A stretch of DNA of 64,000 nt from Candidatus Binataceae bacterium. GTDB taxonomy: Bacteria; Desulfobacterota; Binatia; Binatales; Binataceae. The stretch spans positions 24,948 to 88,947 of the forward strand of contig DATJMX010000016.1 of the NCBI GenBank assembly GCA_035508495.1, read 5' to 3'. A program made the translations under genes and the position numbers. Below the pieces are notes generated by a model. That model saw only the letters and a program-made list of their open reading frames with translations. It was not told where the DNA came from and ran no database searches. Below are positions 1 to 9,998 of this stretch, in pieces. Each line of letters begins with the position of its first letter. The first letter of the stretch is position 1.

Positions 1-1
1 C

Positions 2-721
2 GCGCGCGCCAATCTTGCCCAGGCCCTTGCGATGCTCGATTCCGCCCGCGCCGACGCGGCTTCCGCGCAGGCCAAGGTGCGGCAGGCCGACGCCACCAAC
101 GCGCAGGCGCAGAAGGACGCCGAGCGCTACATCTCGCTCTTCGGCCAGCACGTCGTCTCGCGCGCCGACTATGACGACAAGGTGCGCGCCGCGGCCGTCG
201 ATCAAGCCGCACTCGAATCCGAGCGCGCCAACGCCAACGCCGTCGCCAAAGCGATCGGCTCGCGCGAGGCTGCTGTGAAAGCGGCGCAAGCTGCGCTCGA
301 GCAGGCGCAACTGAATCTCGAATACACCAGGATCGCAGCGCCAATGAGCGGCGTCGTCGGCAAGAAGAGCGTCGAAGTCGGCGAGCGCGTTCAGCCGGGT
401 GAGCAACTGCTCGCGATCGTCCCGCTCGATGACATCTGGATTACCGCCAACTTCAAAGAGACGCAGATCCGCCGCATCGTTCCTGGACAGCGCGTCACGA
501 TGTACGTCGACGCGACCGGCCGCGAGTACGAGGGCTACGTCGTCGGCCTCGCCGGCGCGAGCGGCGAAAAATACAGCCTGCTGCCGCCGGAGAACGCGAC
601 CGGCAACTACGTCAAAGTCGTGCAGCGTCTGCCGATCAAGATTCGGCTCAAGCCCGGTCAGAATCAGGATCGCCGCCTGCGCCCCGGGATGTCCGTCGAA
701 CCGACCGTCTGGCTTCGATGA
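2..721 (+). CDS. HlyD/EmrA-type membrane fusion protein, C-terminal part (gene enters from the left)
   Basis: Periplasmic adaptor that links an inner-membrane pump to an outer-membrane channel. The reading frame is open to the left window edge, so the N-terminal membrane anchor and part of the hairpin are missing. What is visible is an Ala/Gln-rich alpha-helical hairpin (to about residue 105), then the lipoyl/beta-barrel part with the family signature around IAAPMSGVVGKKSVEVGERV and a C-terminal LRPGMSVEPTVWLR. The stop codon overlaps the ATG of the following DHA2 pump (ATGA), as in emrAB operons, so the two are translationally coupled. The substrate cannot be read from the sequence. Confidence 0.88.
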   Translation, partial: ARANLAQALAMLDSARADAASAQAKVRQADATNAQAQKDAERYISLFGQHVVSRADYDDKVRAAAVDQAALESERANANAVAKAIGSREAAVKAAQAALEQAQLNLEYTRIAAPMSGVVGKKSVEVGERVQPGEQLLAIVPLDDIWITANFKETQIRRIVPGQRVTMYVDATGREYEGYVVGLAGASGEKYSLLPPENATGNYVKVVQRLPIKIRLKPGQNQDRRLRPGMSVEPTVWLR

Positions 722-2325
722 GCGCGGCCCCGAAAACACTTCCTGTCAGCACTGCTCCTGGTCCAGTCAGGCAGCGCAATCCGTGGGCGATCGCGTTTAC
801 CGTGACGATCGCGACCTTCATGGAAGTCCTCGACACGAGTATCGCCAACGTCGCGCTGCCGCATATCGCGGGCGGCCTCTCGGCGAGCGTCAACGAGAGC
901 ACGTGGGTGCTCACCGCGTATCTGGTCGCCAACGCGATCGTGCTGCCGCTCAGCGCCTGGATGGCAAGTATCGTCGGCCGCAAGCGCTTCTACATGTCGT
1001 GCGTGGCGATCTTCACCACCAGCTCGTTGCTGTGTGGCTTCGCCCCGACGCTCGGAATCCTGATCCTGTTTCGAATCGTGCAGGGCGCCGGCGGGGGCGG
1101 CCTGCAGCCCAGCGAGCAGGCGATTCTCGCCGACACCTTCCCGCCCGAAAAGTTCGGGATGGCGTTTGCGATTTATGGCATGGCGGTCGTGCTCGCGCCC
1201 GCAATCGGTCCCACGCTCGGCGGATTCATCACCGACCACTTCAACTGGCGCTGGATCTTCTTCATCAACGTGCCGATCGGCGTAGCCTCGACCATGCTGA
1301 CCTACCGCATGGTCGAGGATCCGCCGTATCTGAAAGAGGAAATCAAAAAAGCACGCGCACGGTTCAGTATCGATTACATCGGCCTCGGCCTTATCGCATT
1401 GGGGCTCGGATCCTTGCAGGTCGTGCTCGACAAGGGCCAGGAAGTTGATTGGCTCGCTTCGCACATGATCGCCACGCTCACCACGGTGTCGATCGTCGCG
1501 CTAATCGGGTTCGTGGTGTGGGAACTGCGCCAGCGCGATCCGATCCTCGATCTGCGCCTGTTCAGCAACAGCACCTTCGCGACTTCGTGGCTGATGATGT
1601 TCGTGGTCGGCACTGGTCTCTACGGAACCACGGTCCTGCTGCCGCTCTACCTGCAATCGCTGATGGGCTATACCGCGGAGCTCTCCGGGTTCGTGCTCTC
1701 GCCTGGCGGCCTCACGATCATGTTGATGATGCCGCTCGTTGGCACGCTGATCACGCGCGTGCAGGCGCGATGGCTCGCCGCGTTCGGATTCGCGATCTCG
1801 GCGTGGTCGCTGATGCACATGACGAGCATCAATCCCGACATCGATTTCAGGGCCGCGATCATCTACCGCTGCCTGCAATCGATCGGGCTTGCGTTCCTGT
1901 TCGTGCCGCTCACGACGATGGCCTATATCGGCGTGCCGCAGAACAAGAACAACCAGGTCTCGAGTCTCATCAACCTTGCGCGCAACATCGGCGGCAGCGT
2001 CGGGATCGCGATGGTCACGACGATCGTCGCACGCCGCTCGCAGGTCCATCAGGATCGCCTCGCGCTTCACGTCACCGGCTACGACCTGGCGTTTCAAAAC
2101 ACGATCGGCGGCATGAACCAGATGTTCGCGCAACGCGGCTTCAGCCTGCCCGACGCAGCGCAGCAATCGTATGCGCACCTGTACGGATTCGTGCAGATGC
2201 AGGCCGCGGCACTCGCGTACGTCGATGCGATCTGGGTGATGGCGATCTCGTGCGCGGTCATGGTCCCGCTCGTATTCCTGCTCAAGAAGAACGACCCGCG
2301 CCAGGCGCAGATGAGCGCTCACTAG
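718..2325 (+). CDS. EmrB/QacA-type DHA2 major facilitator drug:H+ antiporter
   Basis: Multidrug efflux permease of the inner membrane. At 535 residues with about 14 hydrophobic segments it has the size and layout of the DHA2 family. The first helix carries MEVLDTSIANVALPHIAGG, the usual DHA2 motif D1. NWRWIFFINVPIG, the typical loop between the sixth and seventh segments, is also present. It overlaps the upstream HlyD gene by 4 bp, which supports an EmrA-EmrB tripartite pump; the outer-membrane partner could be the TolC-like protein encoded near 7.1 kb. The ATG at the overlap is the only sensible start. Substrate unknown. Confidence 0.93.
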   Translation: MSAAPKTLPVSTAPGPVRQRNPWAIAFTVTIATFMEVLDTSIANVALPHIAGGLSASVNESTWVLTAYLVANAIVLPLSAWMASIVGRKRFYMSCVAIFTTSSLLCGFAPTLGILILFRIVQGAGGGGLQPSEQAILADTFPPEKFGMAFAIYGMAVVLAPAIGPTLGGFITDHFNWRWIFFINVPIGVASTMLTYRMVEDPPYLKEEIKKARARFSIDYIGLGLIALGLGSLQVVLDKGQEVDWLASHMIATLTTVSIVALIGFVVWELRQRDPILDLRLFSNSTFATSWLMMFVVGTGLYGTTVLLPLYLQSLMGYTAELSGFVLSPGGLTIMLMMPLVGTLITRVQARWLAAFGFAISAWSLMHMTSINPDIDFRAAIIYRCLQSIGLAFLFVPLTTMAYIGVPQNKNNQVSSLINLARNIGGSVGIAMVTTIVARRSQVHQDRLALHVTGYDLAFQNTIGGMNQMFAQRGFSLPDAAQQSYAHLYGFVQMQAAALAYVDAIWVMAISCAVMVPLVFLLKKNDPRQAQMSAH

Positions 2326-2525
2326 GCGCCCGCTCATTGCAATTTGCAGGCGAGCTTGGCGCTCACTCGCTGACTCAGGTTCGCGCGATCGTCCAGCAGT
2401 TACTTGTTCGATTTCTGAAGATGGACGACAATGTGGCGTTCATTGTCTTGAGACGAGCGGAGCCTGCGACAGGACGTAGAGCGCACCGCCAGAGCTGAAA
2501 CATTGTTGAGCACAAGTCAGCGGCA

Positions 2526-4079
2526 GTGCCGCAATTCATATCGTTCGTGGGAACCGCGGGTTTGAGTTCTCCTGACCTCACGCATCGGCATCACGATCAC
2601 GCCGGCGCGCCGCGCCGCCGATTTGTCCCCGAAGCCCAATTCATCGCGCCGCTGATCGTCGGTTGCGCGCTCTTCATGGAGATGCTCGATTCGACGGTCA
2701 TCGCCACGGCGCTGCCCGCGATCGCGCATTCGATGGGCCAGAGCCCGATTCGTCTCAACGTCGCGATTACATGTTACCTGCTAAGCCTCGCGGTGTTCAT
2801 CCCGATCAGCGGATGGATCGCCGACCGCTTCGGCGCGCGCACCGTATTTCGAACCGCGATTGTTATCTTCACCATCGGCTCGATCTGTTGCGGCGTCTCG
2901 CACTCTTTAGGCCAGCTCGTCGCCGCGCGCATGCTGCAAGGTTTCGGCGGCGCGATGATGGTTCCGGTCGGCCGCCTGATCGTTCTCAAGACGGTACCCA
3001 AATCGGAACTCGTCACCGCGATGTCGTATCTCACGGTCCCGGCCGTGCTCGGACCCGTGGTGGGCCCGCCGGTCGGCGGCTTCATCGTGACTTATTACTC
3101 GTGGCGCTGGATTTTCTTCATCAACGTGCCGATCGGCGCCATCGGTATCACGCTGGTGACGTTGCTGATTCCGAACATTCGCGACAACCTTGTCCGCCCG
3201 CTCGACTTCATCGGCTTCCTGCTGACGGGAATCGGCCTCGCGGGACTGGTGTTCGGCTTCGAGATGCTCGGGCGCGAGTTCGTTCGGCCTCTGACCGAGG
3301 CACTGATCCTGGGCGGTGGCCTGATCTGCGCGACGAGCTATGTTTTCCACGCACGACGCACGAAATACCCCATCATCGATCTCAAGCTGCTTTCGATTCA
3401 GACCTTCAATACCGCTACCGTCGCCGGCGGATTCTTCCGCATGGGAATCGGCGCCCTGCCCTTTCTGCTCGCGATGCTTTTGCAGCTCGTCTTCGGGCTC
3501 AGTCCCTTCGCCTCGGGTCTGATCACCTTCACCAGCGCGGCCGGCGCGATGTTTATGAAAGCTGCGGCGCCGCCGATCATCCGGCGCATGGGCTTTAAAA
3601 ACGTGCTCCTCGGCAATGGCGTTCTGAGCTCGTTCATCCTGATGAGTTACGCGCTGTTCCGGCCGACAACGCCTCATGCGTTGATCATCCTCGCGCTCCT
3701 GTCGGGAGGATTCTTTCGCTCGCTGCAGTTCACCGCGCTGGGCACCCTGGCCTACGCCGATATCCCCGCCGAGCTGATGAGCACCGCGAGCAGTCTCGCC
3801 AGCATGGCGCAGCAGCTTTCGCTCAGCCTCGGCGTGGCATCCGCGGCGCTCTTGCTGCATCTCAGCCTCGCGGGCCGGCCGGCATCGCAACTTACGGCGC
3901 ACGACTTTACTCTCCCGTTCGTCATCACCGGCGTCTTGGCACTGCTCTCGTCCGCGTTGTACCTGTCGCTCGATCGGCACGCGGGTCACGAGGTCAGCGG
4001 CAAGCGTCCGACGGGTCCGATCAAAGCGGCCGAAGTCGCGATCGCGACGGCGGAGCAATCCGCGCCCGCCGCCGACTGA
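2526..4079 (+). CDS. Second DHA2-family MFS transporter
   Basis: Inner-membrane permease of 517 residues with about 14 predicted segments. MEMLDSTVIATALPAIA at the first helix and SWRWIFFINVPIG mid-protein repeat the signatures of the upstream pump, so the two belong to the same family but are diverged. The frame opens with a GTG and has a charged, His-rich leader of about 37 residues before the first helix; a start a little downstream is possible. It is separated from the first pump by 200 bp in which I see no gene, and has no HlyD partner of its own. It may share that of the upstream pair or work alone. Confidence 0.88.
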   Translation: MPQFISFVGTAGLSSPDLTHRHHDHAGAPRRRFVPEAQFIAPLIVGCALFMEMLDSTVIATALPAIAHSMGQSPIRLNVAITCYLLSLAVFIPISGWIADRFGARTVFRTAIVIFTIGSICCGVSHSLGQLVAARMLQGFGGAMMVPVGRLIVLKTVPKSELVTAMSYLTVPAVLGPVVGPPVGGFIVTYYSWRWIFFINVPIGAIGITLVTLLIPNIRDNLVRPLDFIGFLLTGIGLAGLVFGFEMLGREFVRPLTEALILGGGLICATSYVFHARRTKYPIIDLKLLSIQTFNTATVAGGFFRMGIGALPFLLAMLLQLVFGLSPFASGLITFTSAAGAMFMKAAAPPIIRRMGFKNVLLGNGVLSSFILMSYALFRPTTPHALIILALLSGGFFRSLQFTALGTLAYADIPAELMSTASSLASMAQQLSLSLGVASAALLLHLSLAGRPASQLTAHDFTLPFVITGVLALLSSALYLSLDRHAGHEVSGKRPTGPIKAAEVAIATAEQSAPAAD

Positions 4080-4140
4080 CAATTCAGCTTGCGCTGCGCA
4101 CCGGCGCGCGCGATCTTCATCGCATCTGGAGGAAGCCGCG

Positions 4141-4953
4141 ATGGCCGCTCGCATTCCCGTCGTTCCCGCCAACGCCGATATTGCCGAAATAGCCGGCGCC
4201 CTCGAGCGCGACGGATGCGTCGTCGTCGATCGGATCCTCGGCACCGATTGGTGCAAGCAGCTGAAGTCCGAGCTCGATCCGCACGTCGAGCGCGCGGCGA
4301 CCGCGATCCCCTCGATGAACAAGCATCTCGCCGAGACCGGCGCGCAGGATTTCTATCCCGGCAATACCAAGCGCATCCCCGGCCTCGTCGCTAAGTCGCG
4401 CGCCTATCAATCTTTCGTGATGCATCCTGCCGTGCTCGGCGTTTGCGACGCGCTGCTCAAGCCCAACTGCATCCGCTACCAGGTGCATGCGACGTCCGCG
4501 CTCGTCATCGGACCCGGCGCGGAAATCCAGGTCCTGCATCGCGAGGAAGATTCGTTTCGGAACTACGCCCAACCGCGGCCTACTCTGGTCGTCGCGAGCA
4601 TGGCCGCCGTCAGCGATTTCACCGAGGCCAACGGCGCGACGCGCGTCGTGCCCGGCAGTCATCGATGGCCCCTGCTGCGCAAGGCTCGCGAGGAAGAAGT
4701 CGCCGCGGCGGAAATGAAAGCCGGCTCGATCTTCTTCTGGATGGGCACGACGCTCCACGGCGCGGGCGCGAATCGCACCAACGAATGGCGCTTCGGCACC
4801 TTCCTGTCGTTCTCGCTCGGATGGCTCCGCCAGGAGGAGAATCTCTATCTCGACGTCCCGCCCGCCGTCGCGCGCGATCTACCCAAGGAACTCCGCCGCC
4901 TGCTCGGCTACGGCATGAACGGCGCCCTGGGCTACGCGGAAGTATCGGTTTAG
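4141..4953 (+). CDS. Phytanoyl-CoA dioxygenase (PhyH)-family Fe(II)/2-oxoglutarate oxygenase
   Basis: Predicted cytosolic non-haem iron oxygenase of 270 residues, full length for the family. The double-stranded beta-helix core shows GATRVVPGSHRWP (residues 166-177), a hallmark of this subfamily, and a distal metal His at 206 (TTLHGAGANR) followed by Arg 217, which would bind 2-oxoglutarate. The proximal metal motif, usually HxD, reads H133-R-E135 here, an HxE variant. GGAGG lies about 9 bp before the ATG. It follows the MFS gene by 61 bp and may be co-transcribed. The substrate is unknown; PhyH relatives hydroxylate acyl-CoAs, amino-acid derivatives and secondary metabolites. Confidence 0.85.
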   Translation: MAARIPVVPANADIAEIAGALERDGCVVVDRILGTDWCKQLKSELDPHVERAATAIPSMNKHLAETGAQDFYPGNTKRIPGLVAKSRAYQSFVMHPAVLGVCDALLKPNCIRYQVHATSALVIGPGAEIQVLHREEDSFRNYAQPRPTLVVASMAAVSDFTEANGATRVVPGSHRWPLLRKAREEEVAAAEMKAGSIFFWMGTTLHGAGANRTNEWRFGTFLSFSLGWLRQEENLYLDVPPAVARDLPKELRRLLGYGMNGALGYAEVSV

Positions 4954-7025
4954 GAGTCTGAGCTGAGCCGGATCGTCTTGAGCTGATCGGCGAGCGAATT
5001 CATCAGCTGCGCGATATGAACCCGGCGCAGATCGCTCGTCGCGGCCAAATCGAGATGCGCTGTGCTCACGACCATGGTCCTTAGCGGCGCATCGTGCAAT
5101 CGGCCGGGCTCGAGTTGATAGCGCAAGTTATCGAGCCACGCCTCGAGCTGCTCGCGTAACGCGTCGTCGAAATCGAGCTCGCCCTGACCTTCCGGCGCGA
5201 GATTTCCTAGCGCGAAGGCGAGACGACGTATCGTGTCGAGCGCATCGACCACCTCGCGAGCGTCGATTCCCGATGATCGCCCCGCGAGCTGCGCGTCGGC
5301 CACGACGCTCAGAATCTCCTCAATCCCCGCGATCGTGATCACTTCGGCAGCTTCGATTCGATGCGCATCAGCACGCGCCTCGCGCGATGCGAGCGTCACG
5401 AGCGCCGCAAGCGGCCGCTCGAATTCCTCGGCTAGCGTGCGATTCGCATGCTCGCGCCATTCGACCGAGACCAGCGCGCGAATAATCATCCCGAAGCTGA
5501 TGCCCCAGATCGTCCAAATCGAGCCGACCATGTCGGGCCGCGGGCCCGGCGCGCTGAACGCGATCACAAACGCCGTCCCGCCGATCGCCAGATACGAGAG
5601 CTGCCCGCCACCTTCGCCGATGTAAGTCATCAGCATCGCGCCGACGAATATCGCGAGCATATACGGCGGCAGCGAGATGAAGTTTGGCGCGAGCGCGATC
5701 GTTGCCAGCGCCGCGAACGCCAGCGCAGCCGTCGAGCCGATCGCGCGGACGGTGAACTTCTTCGCCGTCGCGCCGTGACTCGGCGGCCCGCCGATCATCA
5801 GGAGCCACAACGCCGCATGAATCGCCGCGCTGTTGTCGAAGAGCCCGGCCACGAACGCGATCGTCATCGCGATCGTATGCCGCGTGCAAAACCGAATCAG
5901 AAACTTGTTGAGATGCGCCGCAGGCCTGGGCAATCGATGCGGCGTTGATGCGGCGCGCGGCAACTCGCTGGGTTCCTCAAAGAGCAGCGCCGCGATTTTT
6001 TCAAAGTGCCGCGCAATCTCGGCGGTCTCGAGCGAAGAACTCGCACTCAGCGCATCGAGTTCGGATAGCGGCGCGTCCGGGCCAATCTCGCCAGCAATAT
6101 AGGATTCGATTCTCGCGTCGAGCTTTCCCGCTATTCGATGCAATCGATCTCTCGCCATCTCATCGAGAGCTGCGCCGCGCTGCGTGCAAGTCGGCACGCA
6201 CAATCGATCGATCTCGTTGTGAATCCTCTCCGCCACGATCGTCTTCGCGAGGAGCGCTGCAGGCTCGCGAATGTCGGTCGCGCTACGTGTGGCCAGGGCG
6301 AGCAGCGTCAGATGATAGCCAAGTTTCGACGCCACGCCGCGATCGTGATCGGGCGCCGCTCCATCTTCGGCAAGAAAAATCTTGATCAGCAGTTGCAGGC
6401 GCCGCCGCGATCGTTCGAGCGTGCTGTTGATCGAATTCGCCAGCACCTTCGCCGCGGGCGCGGGCCAGATAACGTTGTTGAACAGCCACAGCATCGCAAC
6501 CGCAACCACGAGACTCGCGAACATCTGCGCGTTGTCCCATCCGAGCGCGCGATGATCGAACAGTACGAGGTAAAACGCGGTGACGGTCGGAATCTGTACC
6601 CAGATCCAGAGCCGGCCGAAGCGCGGCACGCCGTAGATCAGATAGGTCGTGACGAATGTGTACGCAATGAACACGCTCACATGCGCGACCGGCAGGTTGA
6701 CCAGCGCGCCGATCGTTTCGAGCACGAGTAATTGCGTCGCTGCCGCACCGGCGAGGAACGTGATCGCGGTCGCGAGACTGAACGCATACTCGGGCGCGGC
6801 GAGGCTCAGCAACAGCGTGAGCCCGAGCGGATTCGAGATCTGTAGTATCGCCATCACGCCCGCGCCGAGCGCGGTCACGAACGCGATGCGCGACGCGCGG
6901 CGCCATCGATGCGGAAACGGCGCGAGCTCGGCGCGCCAGGAGCGCACAATCGCGCGCGGCGATTGAGGCGCGAAGCCGCGGCGCGCCGCCAAACTTCCTG
7001 CCGCATCCAGCGACGCCATCGTCAT
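4950..7025 (-). CDS. FUSC-family (AaeB/YccS-like) efflux protein
   Basis: Inner-membrane protein of about 691 residues with the FUSC layout: a block of five to six hydrophobic segments near the N-terminus, a long soluble region, a second block of membrane segments in the C-terminal half, and a soluble tail. AaeB-type members export aromatic carboxylic acids with an HlyD-type AaeA and a small AaeX/YtcA protein. An HlyD-YtcA pair lies 3 kb away on the same strand, and a TolC-like gene is divergent from this one. The frame extends to a TTG at 7058, but ATG codons at 7025 or 7019 are more likely starts. Its 3' end overlaps the PhyH gene by 4 bp, convergently. Confidence 0.83.
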   Translation of the reverse strand: MTMASLDAAGSLAARRGFAPQSPRAIVRSWRAELAPFPHRWRRASRIAFVTALGAGVMAILQISNPLGLTLLLSLAAPEYAFSLATAITFLAGAAATQLLVLETIGALVNLPVAHVSVFIAYTFVTTYLIYGVPRFGRLWIWVQIPTVTAFYLVLFDHRALGWDNAQMFASLVVAVAMLWLFNNVIWPAPAAKVLANSINSTLERSRRRLQLLIKIFLAEDGAAPDHDRGVASKLGYHLTLLALATRSATDIREPAALLAKTIVAERIHNEIDRLCVPTCTQRGAALDEMARDRLHRIAGKLDARIESYIAGEIGPDAPLSELDALSASSSLETAEIARHFEKIAALLFEEPSELPRAASTPHRLPRPAAHLNKFLIRFCTRHTIAMTIAFVAGLFDNSAAIHAALWLLMIGGPPSHGATAKKFTVRAIGSTAALAFAALATIALAPNFISLPPYMLAIFVGAMLMTYIGEGGGQLSYLAIGGTAFVIAFSAPGPRPDMVGSIWTIWGISFGMIIRALVSVEWREHANRTLAEEFERPLAALVTLASREARADAHRIEAAEVITIAGIEEILSVVADAQLAGRSSGIDAREVVDALDTIRRLAFALGNLAPEGQGELDFDDALREQLEAWLDNLRYQLEPGRLHDAPLRTMVVSTAHLDLAATSDLRRVHIAQLMNSLADQLKTIRLSSDS

Positions 7026-7117
7026 CCCGCGATGCTGGACCTGTTGCGCGTTTTCCAACAGCTTAGGAACGCGCGAATTTGCAAATCAGCACTAGTCACC
7101 GGATTGGTGGGATCCTT

Positions 7118-8644
7118 ATGCACTTTTATCGAAGCGACAGCCAGCCGCCCAGATTCTCAACATCGTCGAATCCGCCGCGAAGGATCCGCCCTGCCCTCGC
7201 CGCAGGCCTTCTCGCACTGGCGGCGTTGGCAGGATGCTCGAGATACGCGGATCAGCCGGAAATCGATCCGCGCGGATGGGCTCCACAAACTGTTGATCGC
7301 GAGTGGGCGCCGAGCCGGAGCCGGACTGCGCTCGTCGGTTCCGCCGCCGAGATGGCGCTGCTGTCCGATCAGCCGCCGTCAGCGCAGCGCATGGACCTCA
7401 CCGAGCTAATCGGATTCGCGCTCGATAACAATCCGAGTACGCGCACCGCGTGGAAAACTGCCGAGGCCGCGGCGGCCGCTGCCGGCAAGGCGCGCGCGCC
7501 GTATTATCCTGCTGTCACCGCGGAGAGTGATAACGGTTACCAGCGCCTCGTTGACCTGGTGCCGAAGCATTGGGGAACGCTGAAGACGTGGCAGAGCCGC
7601 AATATCGTATCGCTCGACTATGACCTGATCGATTTCGGACGCCGCGATGCGGCCTCGTCGGCCGCGCTCAACCAACTCGTCGAAGCGAACCTGATCTTCA
7701 ATCGCAAAGTGCAGGAGGTGGTCTTCAACGTCGAGCGCGCGTTCTATGAGCTCGACGCTGCCGACGCGGGCGTCAGGGCGGCAGAGGCAACCTTGAAGCT
7801 CGCTTCAACCGATCGGCGCGCCGCGGACTTGCGACAGAAGCATGGCCTCGCGACGGCGCCCGAGGTTTTGCTCGCGCGGCAGCGCGACGCGCAGGCGGAG
7901 TTCGATCTGGAAAATGCGCGCCTGGCAGTGAGCATCGCGCAGGCTGACCTGGCGGTCGCACTCGGCGTGCGAGCGGATCGTGCGCCTGCTGTGAAGCCGC
8001 TGAAGGATCAGCCGCTGCCGAGTACGCTCAGCGCCGATGTTGAGCAGTTGATCGACGGCGCCGTGCGCGAGCGGCCCGATCTCGCGGCGAAAGTCTCGGC
8101 CGTGCGCGCGAGGCAGGCCGACGTTGAGCTCGCGCGCGCCTCGCTCTACCCGACACTCGGCTTCACGAGCTTCTATGGCGAGCAAGCCTTCACCTATCGC
8201 CTCTCGAATCCGGAAACGCCCACCTTCACTGCGATGGCGCCGGAGTACGGCGCGGGCGTGAATCTCAAGTGGGATATCTTTACGGGCTTCTCGCGCGTCA
8301 ACGACATCAAGGAGGCCGAAGAGCAGCGCGACGCCGCGCGCGCCGATCTCAAGAGCGCCGAGCTCGACGTCGCCGCCAATGTATGGCGCGCTTACTTCAC
8401 GTATCGCACGGCCCAGCGCAAGTACGAATACGCCGAAGCGTTGCTGTCGGCCTCGCAATCGTCATACAACTCGAACTACAAATCCTACGGTCTGGGACTA
8501 TCGACGATTATCGATCTGTTATCAGCCGAGCGTGAGCTGGCGGCCGCGAGGTTCACGATCATCCAAACCAAAGCCGAGCTTCTGATCTCGGCCGCGGCAG
8601 TCACCTTCGCTACCGGCGCGATCCCCGATCAGGCGCGGCCCTGA
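7118..8644 (+). CDS. TolC/NodT-family outer-membrane efflux lipoprotein
   Basis: Outer-membrane channel of a tripartite efflux system. With the ATG at 7118 the protein has 508 residues and a lipoprotein signal: basic PPRRIRPALAAG, a hydrophobic stretch and the lipobox LAGC at about residue 40, as in NodT-type factors. The rest is two OEP repeats of long amphipathic helices (heptad-rich, with many Ala, Glu and Arg) and short beta segments such as the one near VNLKWDIFTGF. It is divergent from the FUSC gene and precedes a convergent beta-propeller gene, with a strong hairpin between. The likely partners are the HlyD proteins of this window. Confidence 0.9.
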   Translation: MHFYRSDSQPPRFSTSSNPPRRIRPALAAGLLALAALAGCSRYADQPEIDPRGWAPQTVDREWAPSRSRTALVGSAAEMALLSDQPPSAQRMDLTELIGFALDNNPSTRTAWKTAEAAAAAAGKARAPYYPAVTAESDNGYQRLVDLVPKHWGTLKTWQSRNIVSLDYDLIDFGRRDAASSAALNQLVEANLIFNRKVQEVVFNVERAFYELDAADAGVRAAEATLKLASTDRRAADLRQKHGLATAPEVLLARQRDAQAEFDLENARLAVSIAQADLAVALGVRADRAPAVKPLKDQPLPSTLSADVEQLIDGAVRERPDLAAKVSAVRARQADVELARASLYPTLGFTSFYGEQAFTYRLSNPETPTFTAMAPEYGAGVNLKWDIFTGFSRVNDIKEAEEQRDAARADLKSAELDVAANVWRAYFTYRTAQRKYEYAEALLSASQSSYNSNYKSYGLGLSTIIDLLSAERELAAARFTIIQTKAELLISAAAVTFATGAIPDQARP

Positions 8645-8659
8645 TTTCGTCGATAACAA

Positions 8660-8687
8660 CGCCCCGCCTGCAAGCGCAGACGGGGCG
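8660..8687. terminator. Bidirectional terminator-like hairpin between convergent genes
   Basis: A 7-bp GC stem (CGCCCCG / CGGGGCG), one mismatch, a further 4 bp (CTGC / GCAG) and a 4-nt loop, between the stops of the TolC-like and beta-propeller genes. There is no long T tract on either side, so this is inferred from position and stem strength. Confidence 0.6.
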
Positions 8688-8702
8688 CGATTCCACGGCT
8701 AG

Positions 8703-9860
8703 TTACTTCAGCACGAAGAGCGCGTTCTGGATGTCGTCGACGAAGTAAACGATCGTCTTGGTCGCTGATACCTGCTGCACCGCGAGGCCGAACAGCGCGC
8801 CCGCGCCATCATCGATATTGCTCGCATAGTTGGTCGGATTGCTTGCGACCTGGGCCCCGGCCGGCGTCGTCTCGACCATGTTGCCGTCGTTGGCGTTGAC
8901 GGTGAGGATGTCGCCGTTGGGCGCGATCGCGAGCCCGAGCGGCGTATTCAACAGGCCGTTGGATGAAACGTCTTCTCCGGCAAATGCAGTGCTGAAGCGC
9001 GTCGTCGCGTCGGGAATCGCCGCGATACGATTCGCTGCGCTGTCAGCCACATAGAGCGTGCCGTCTTTTCCGAGGCCAACGCCGGTCGGCCCCACGACAA
9101 CTGCGGCCAGGCTTCCCTGCTCCGAGAAGCCCGAGCCAATGATCGTCGAGGCGAGCAGGCGCGGCATTCCGAATCCCTGCGGCGGCACAATCAGCGTCAA
9201 CCGCGCCACCGTCCCCTTGTTCACGACGGGAAACACCGGCTCGGGATCATTGGATGGCGGCAGCGTAGTCAGCACGCCATTCAACACGTTCGATACGAAC
9301 AGCGTCGCGACCCCACCCTGGTCAAGCGCGGTCATGTCCCACGGCCCGTTGATATCGCCGCCAGCGAAGGTTTCCACCGTCTGACCCTTGGCGTTGAGCA
9401 CGATTAGACATCCGGGCGACGCCGTGAAGATCGTGCCATCAGTGGTTGGCAGACTGCCGACGATCACCCAGCCAGATTTGAGCACCGAGAGCGCGGTCGT
9501 CAGGCCGACGCCGCCGGGGCATCGCATGCCGCGGCCGAGCGTCACCGTCGCGAAAACGCTGGCAGGCGTCGCGGGGTTGTTGGGGTCGATATCGACAATT
9601 GTCGTGCCGGTGCCTTGAGCATTGCCAACGTCATTGAAGTTGCTGACCAGAATGTGGCCGGCTTTGAGATTGCCGATCGTAGTGGGCACGATCGCGACCC
9701 CGTAGGGATTCACGTCACCGTTGCTCGGAACGGTGGTACCGACCTCAGTTGACGTCAGGGGTCCGATAAATTGGGCGCGTGCGCTGCCAGGCGTCGCGGC
9801 AATTGCTGCGGCGGCCAGTAGCCCAAGCGCCAGCGAAAGGCTGGCTCTTTTGCTGATCAT
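8703..9860 (-). CDS. Secreted NHL/SMP-30-like beta-propeller protein
   Basis: A 385-residue protein with a clear Sec signal peptide (MISKRASLSLALGLLAAAAIAATPGSARA). The mature part has repeated blade-like units ending in phrases such as GLGKDGTLYVADSAANRIAAI and GLAIAPNGDILTVNANDGNMVET, typical of NHL or gluconolactonase-like propellers in the periplasm or outside the cell. No catalytic residues can be assigned, so it may be a binding protein. GGAGGAATCTC before the ATG is a good ribosome binding site. It lies between FUSC/TolC and HlyD/YtcA genes but shares no obvious function with them. Confidence 0.8.
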   Translation of the reverse strand: MISKRASLSLALGLLAAAAIAATPGSARAQFIGPLTSTEVGTTVPSNGDVNPYGVAIVPTTIGNLKAGHILVSNFNDVGNAQGTGTTIVDIDPNNPATPASVFATVTLGRGMRCPGGVGLTTALSVLKSGWVIVGSLPTTDGTIFTASPGCLIVLNAKGQTVETFAGGDINGPWDMTALDQGGVATLFVSNVLNGVLTTLPPSNDPEPVFPVVNKGTVARLTLIVPPQGFGMPRLLASTIIGSGFSEQGSLAAVVVGPTGVGLGKDGTLYVADSAANRIAAIPDATTRFSTAFAGEDVSSNGLLNTPLGLAIAPNGDILTVNANDGNMVETTPAGAQVASNPTNYASNIDDGAGALFGLAVQQVSATKTIVYFVDDIQNALFVLK

Positions 9861-9998
9861 GAGATTCCTCCAGCCCTATGAACAATCGGCGCCGCGATTT
9901 GGTTTCCGCGCGCAGAAAAAATCCAGACTAAAAAATCGCGTAGCAATGCGGCGGGGTAACCGCAGACTTTCTGTCAGCGTGATTTTGTTACCGACGCG

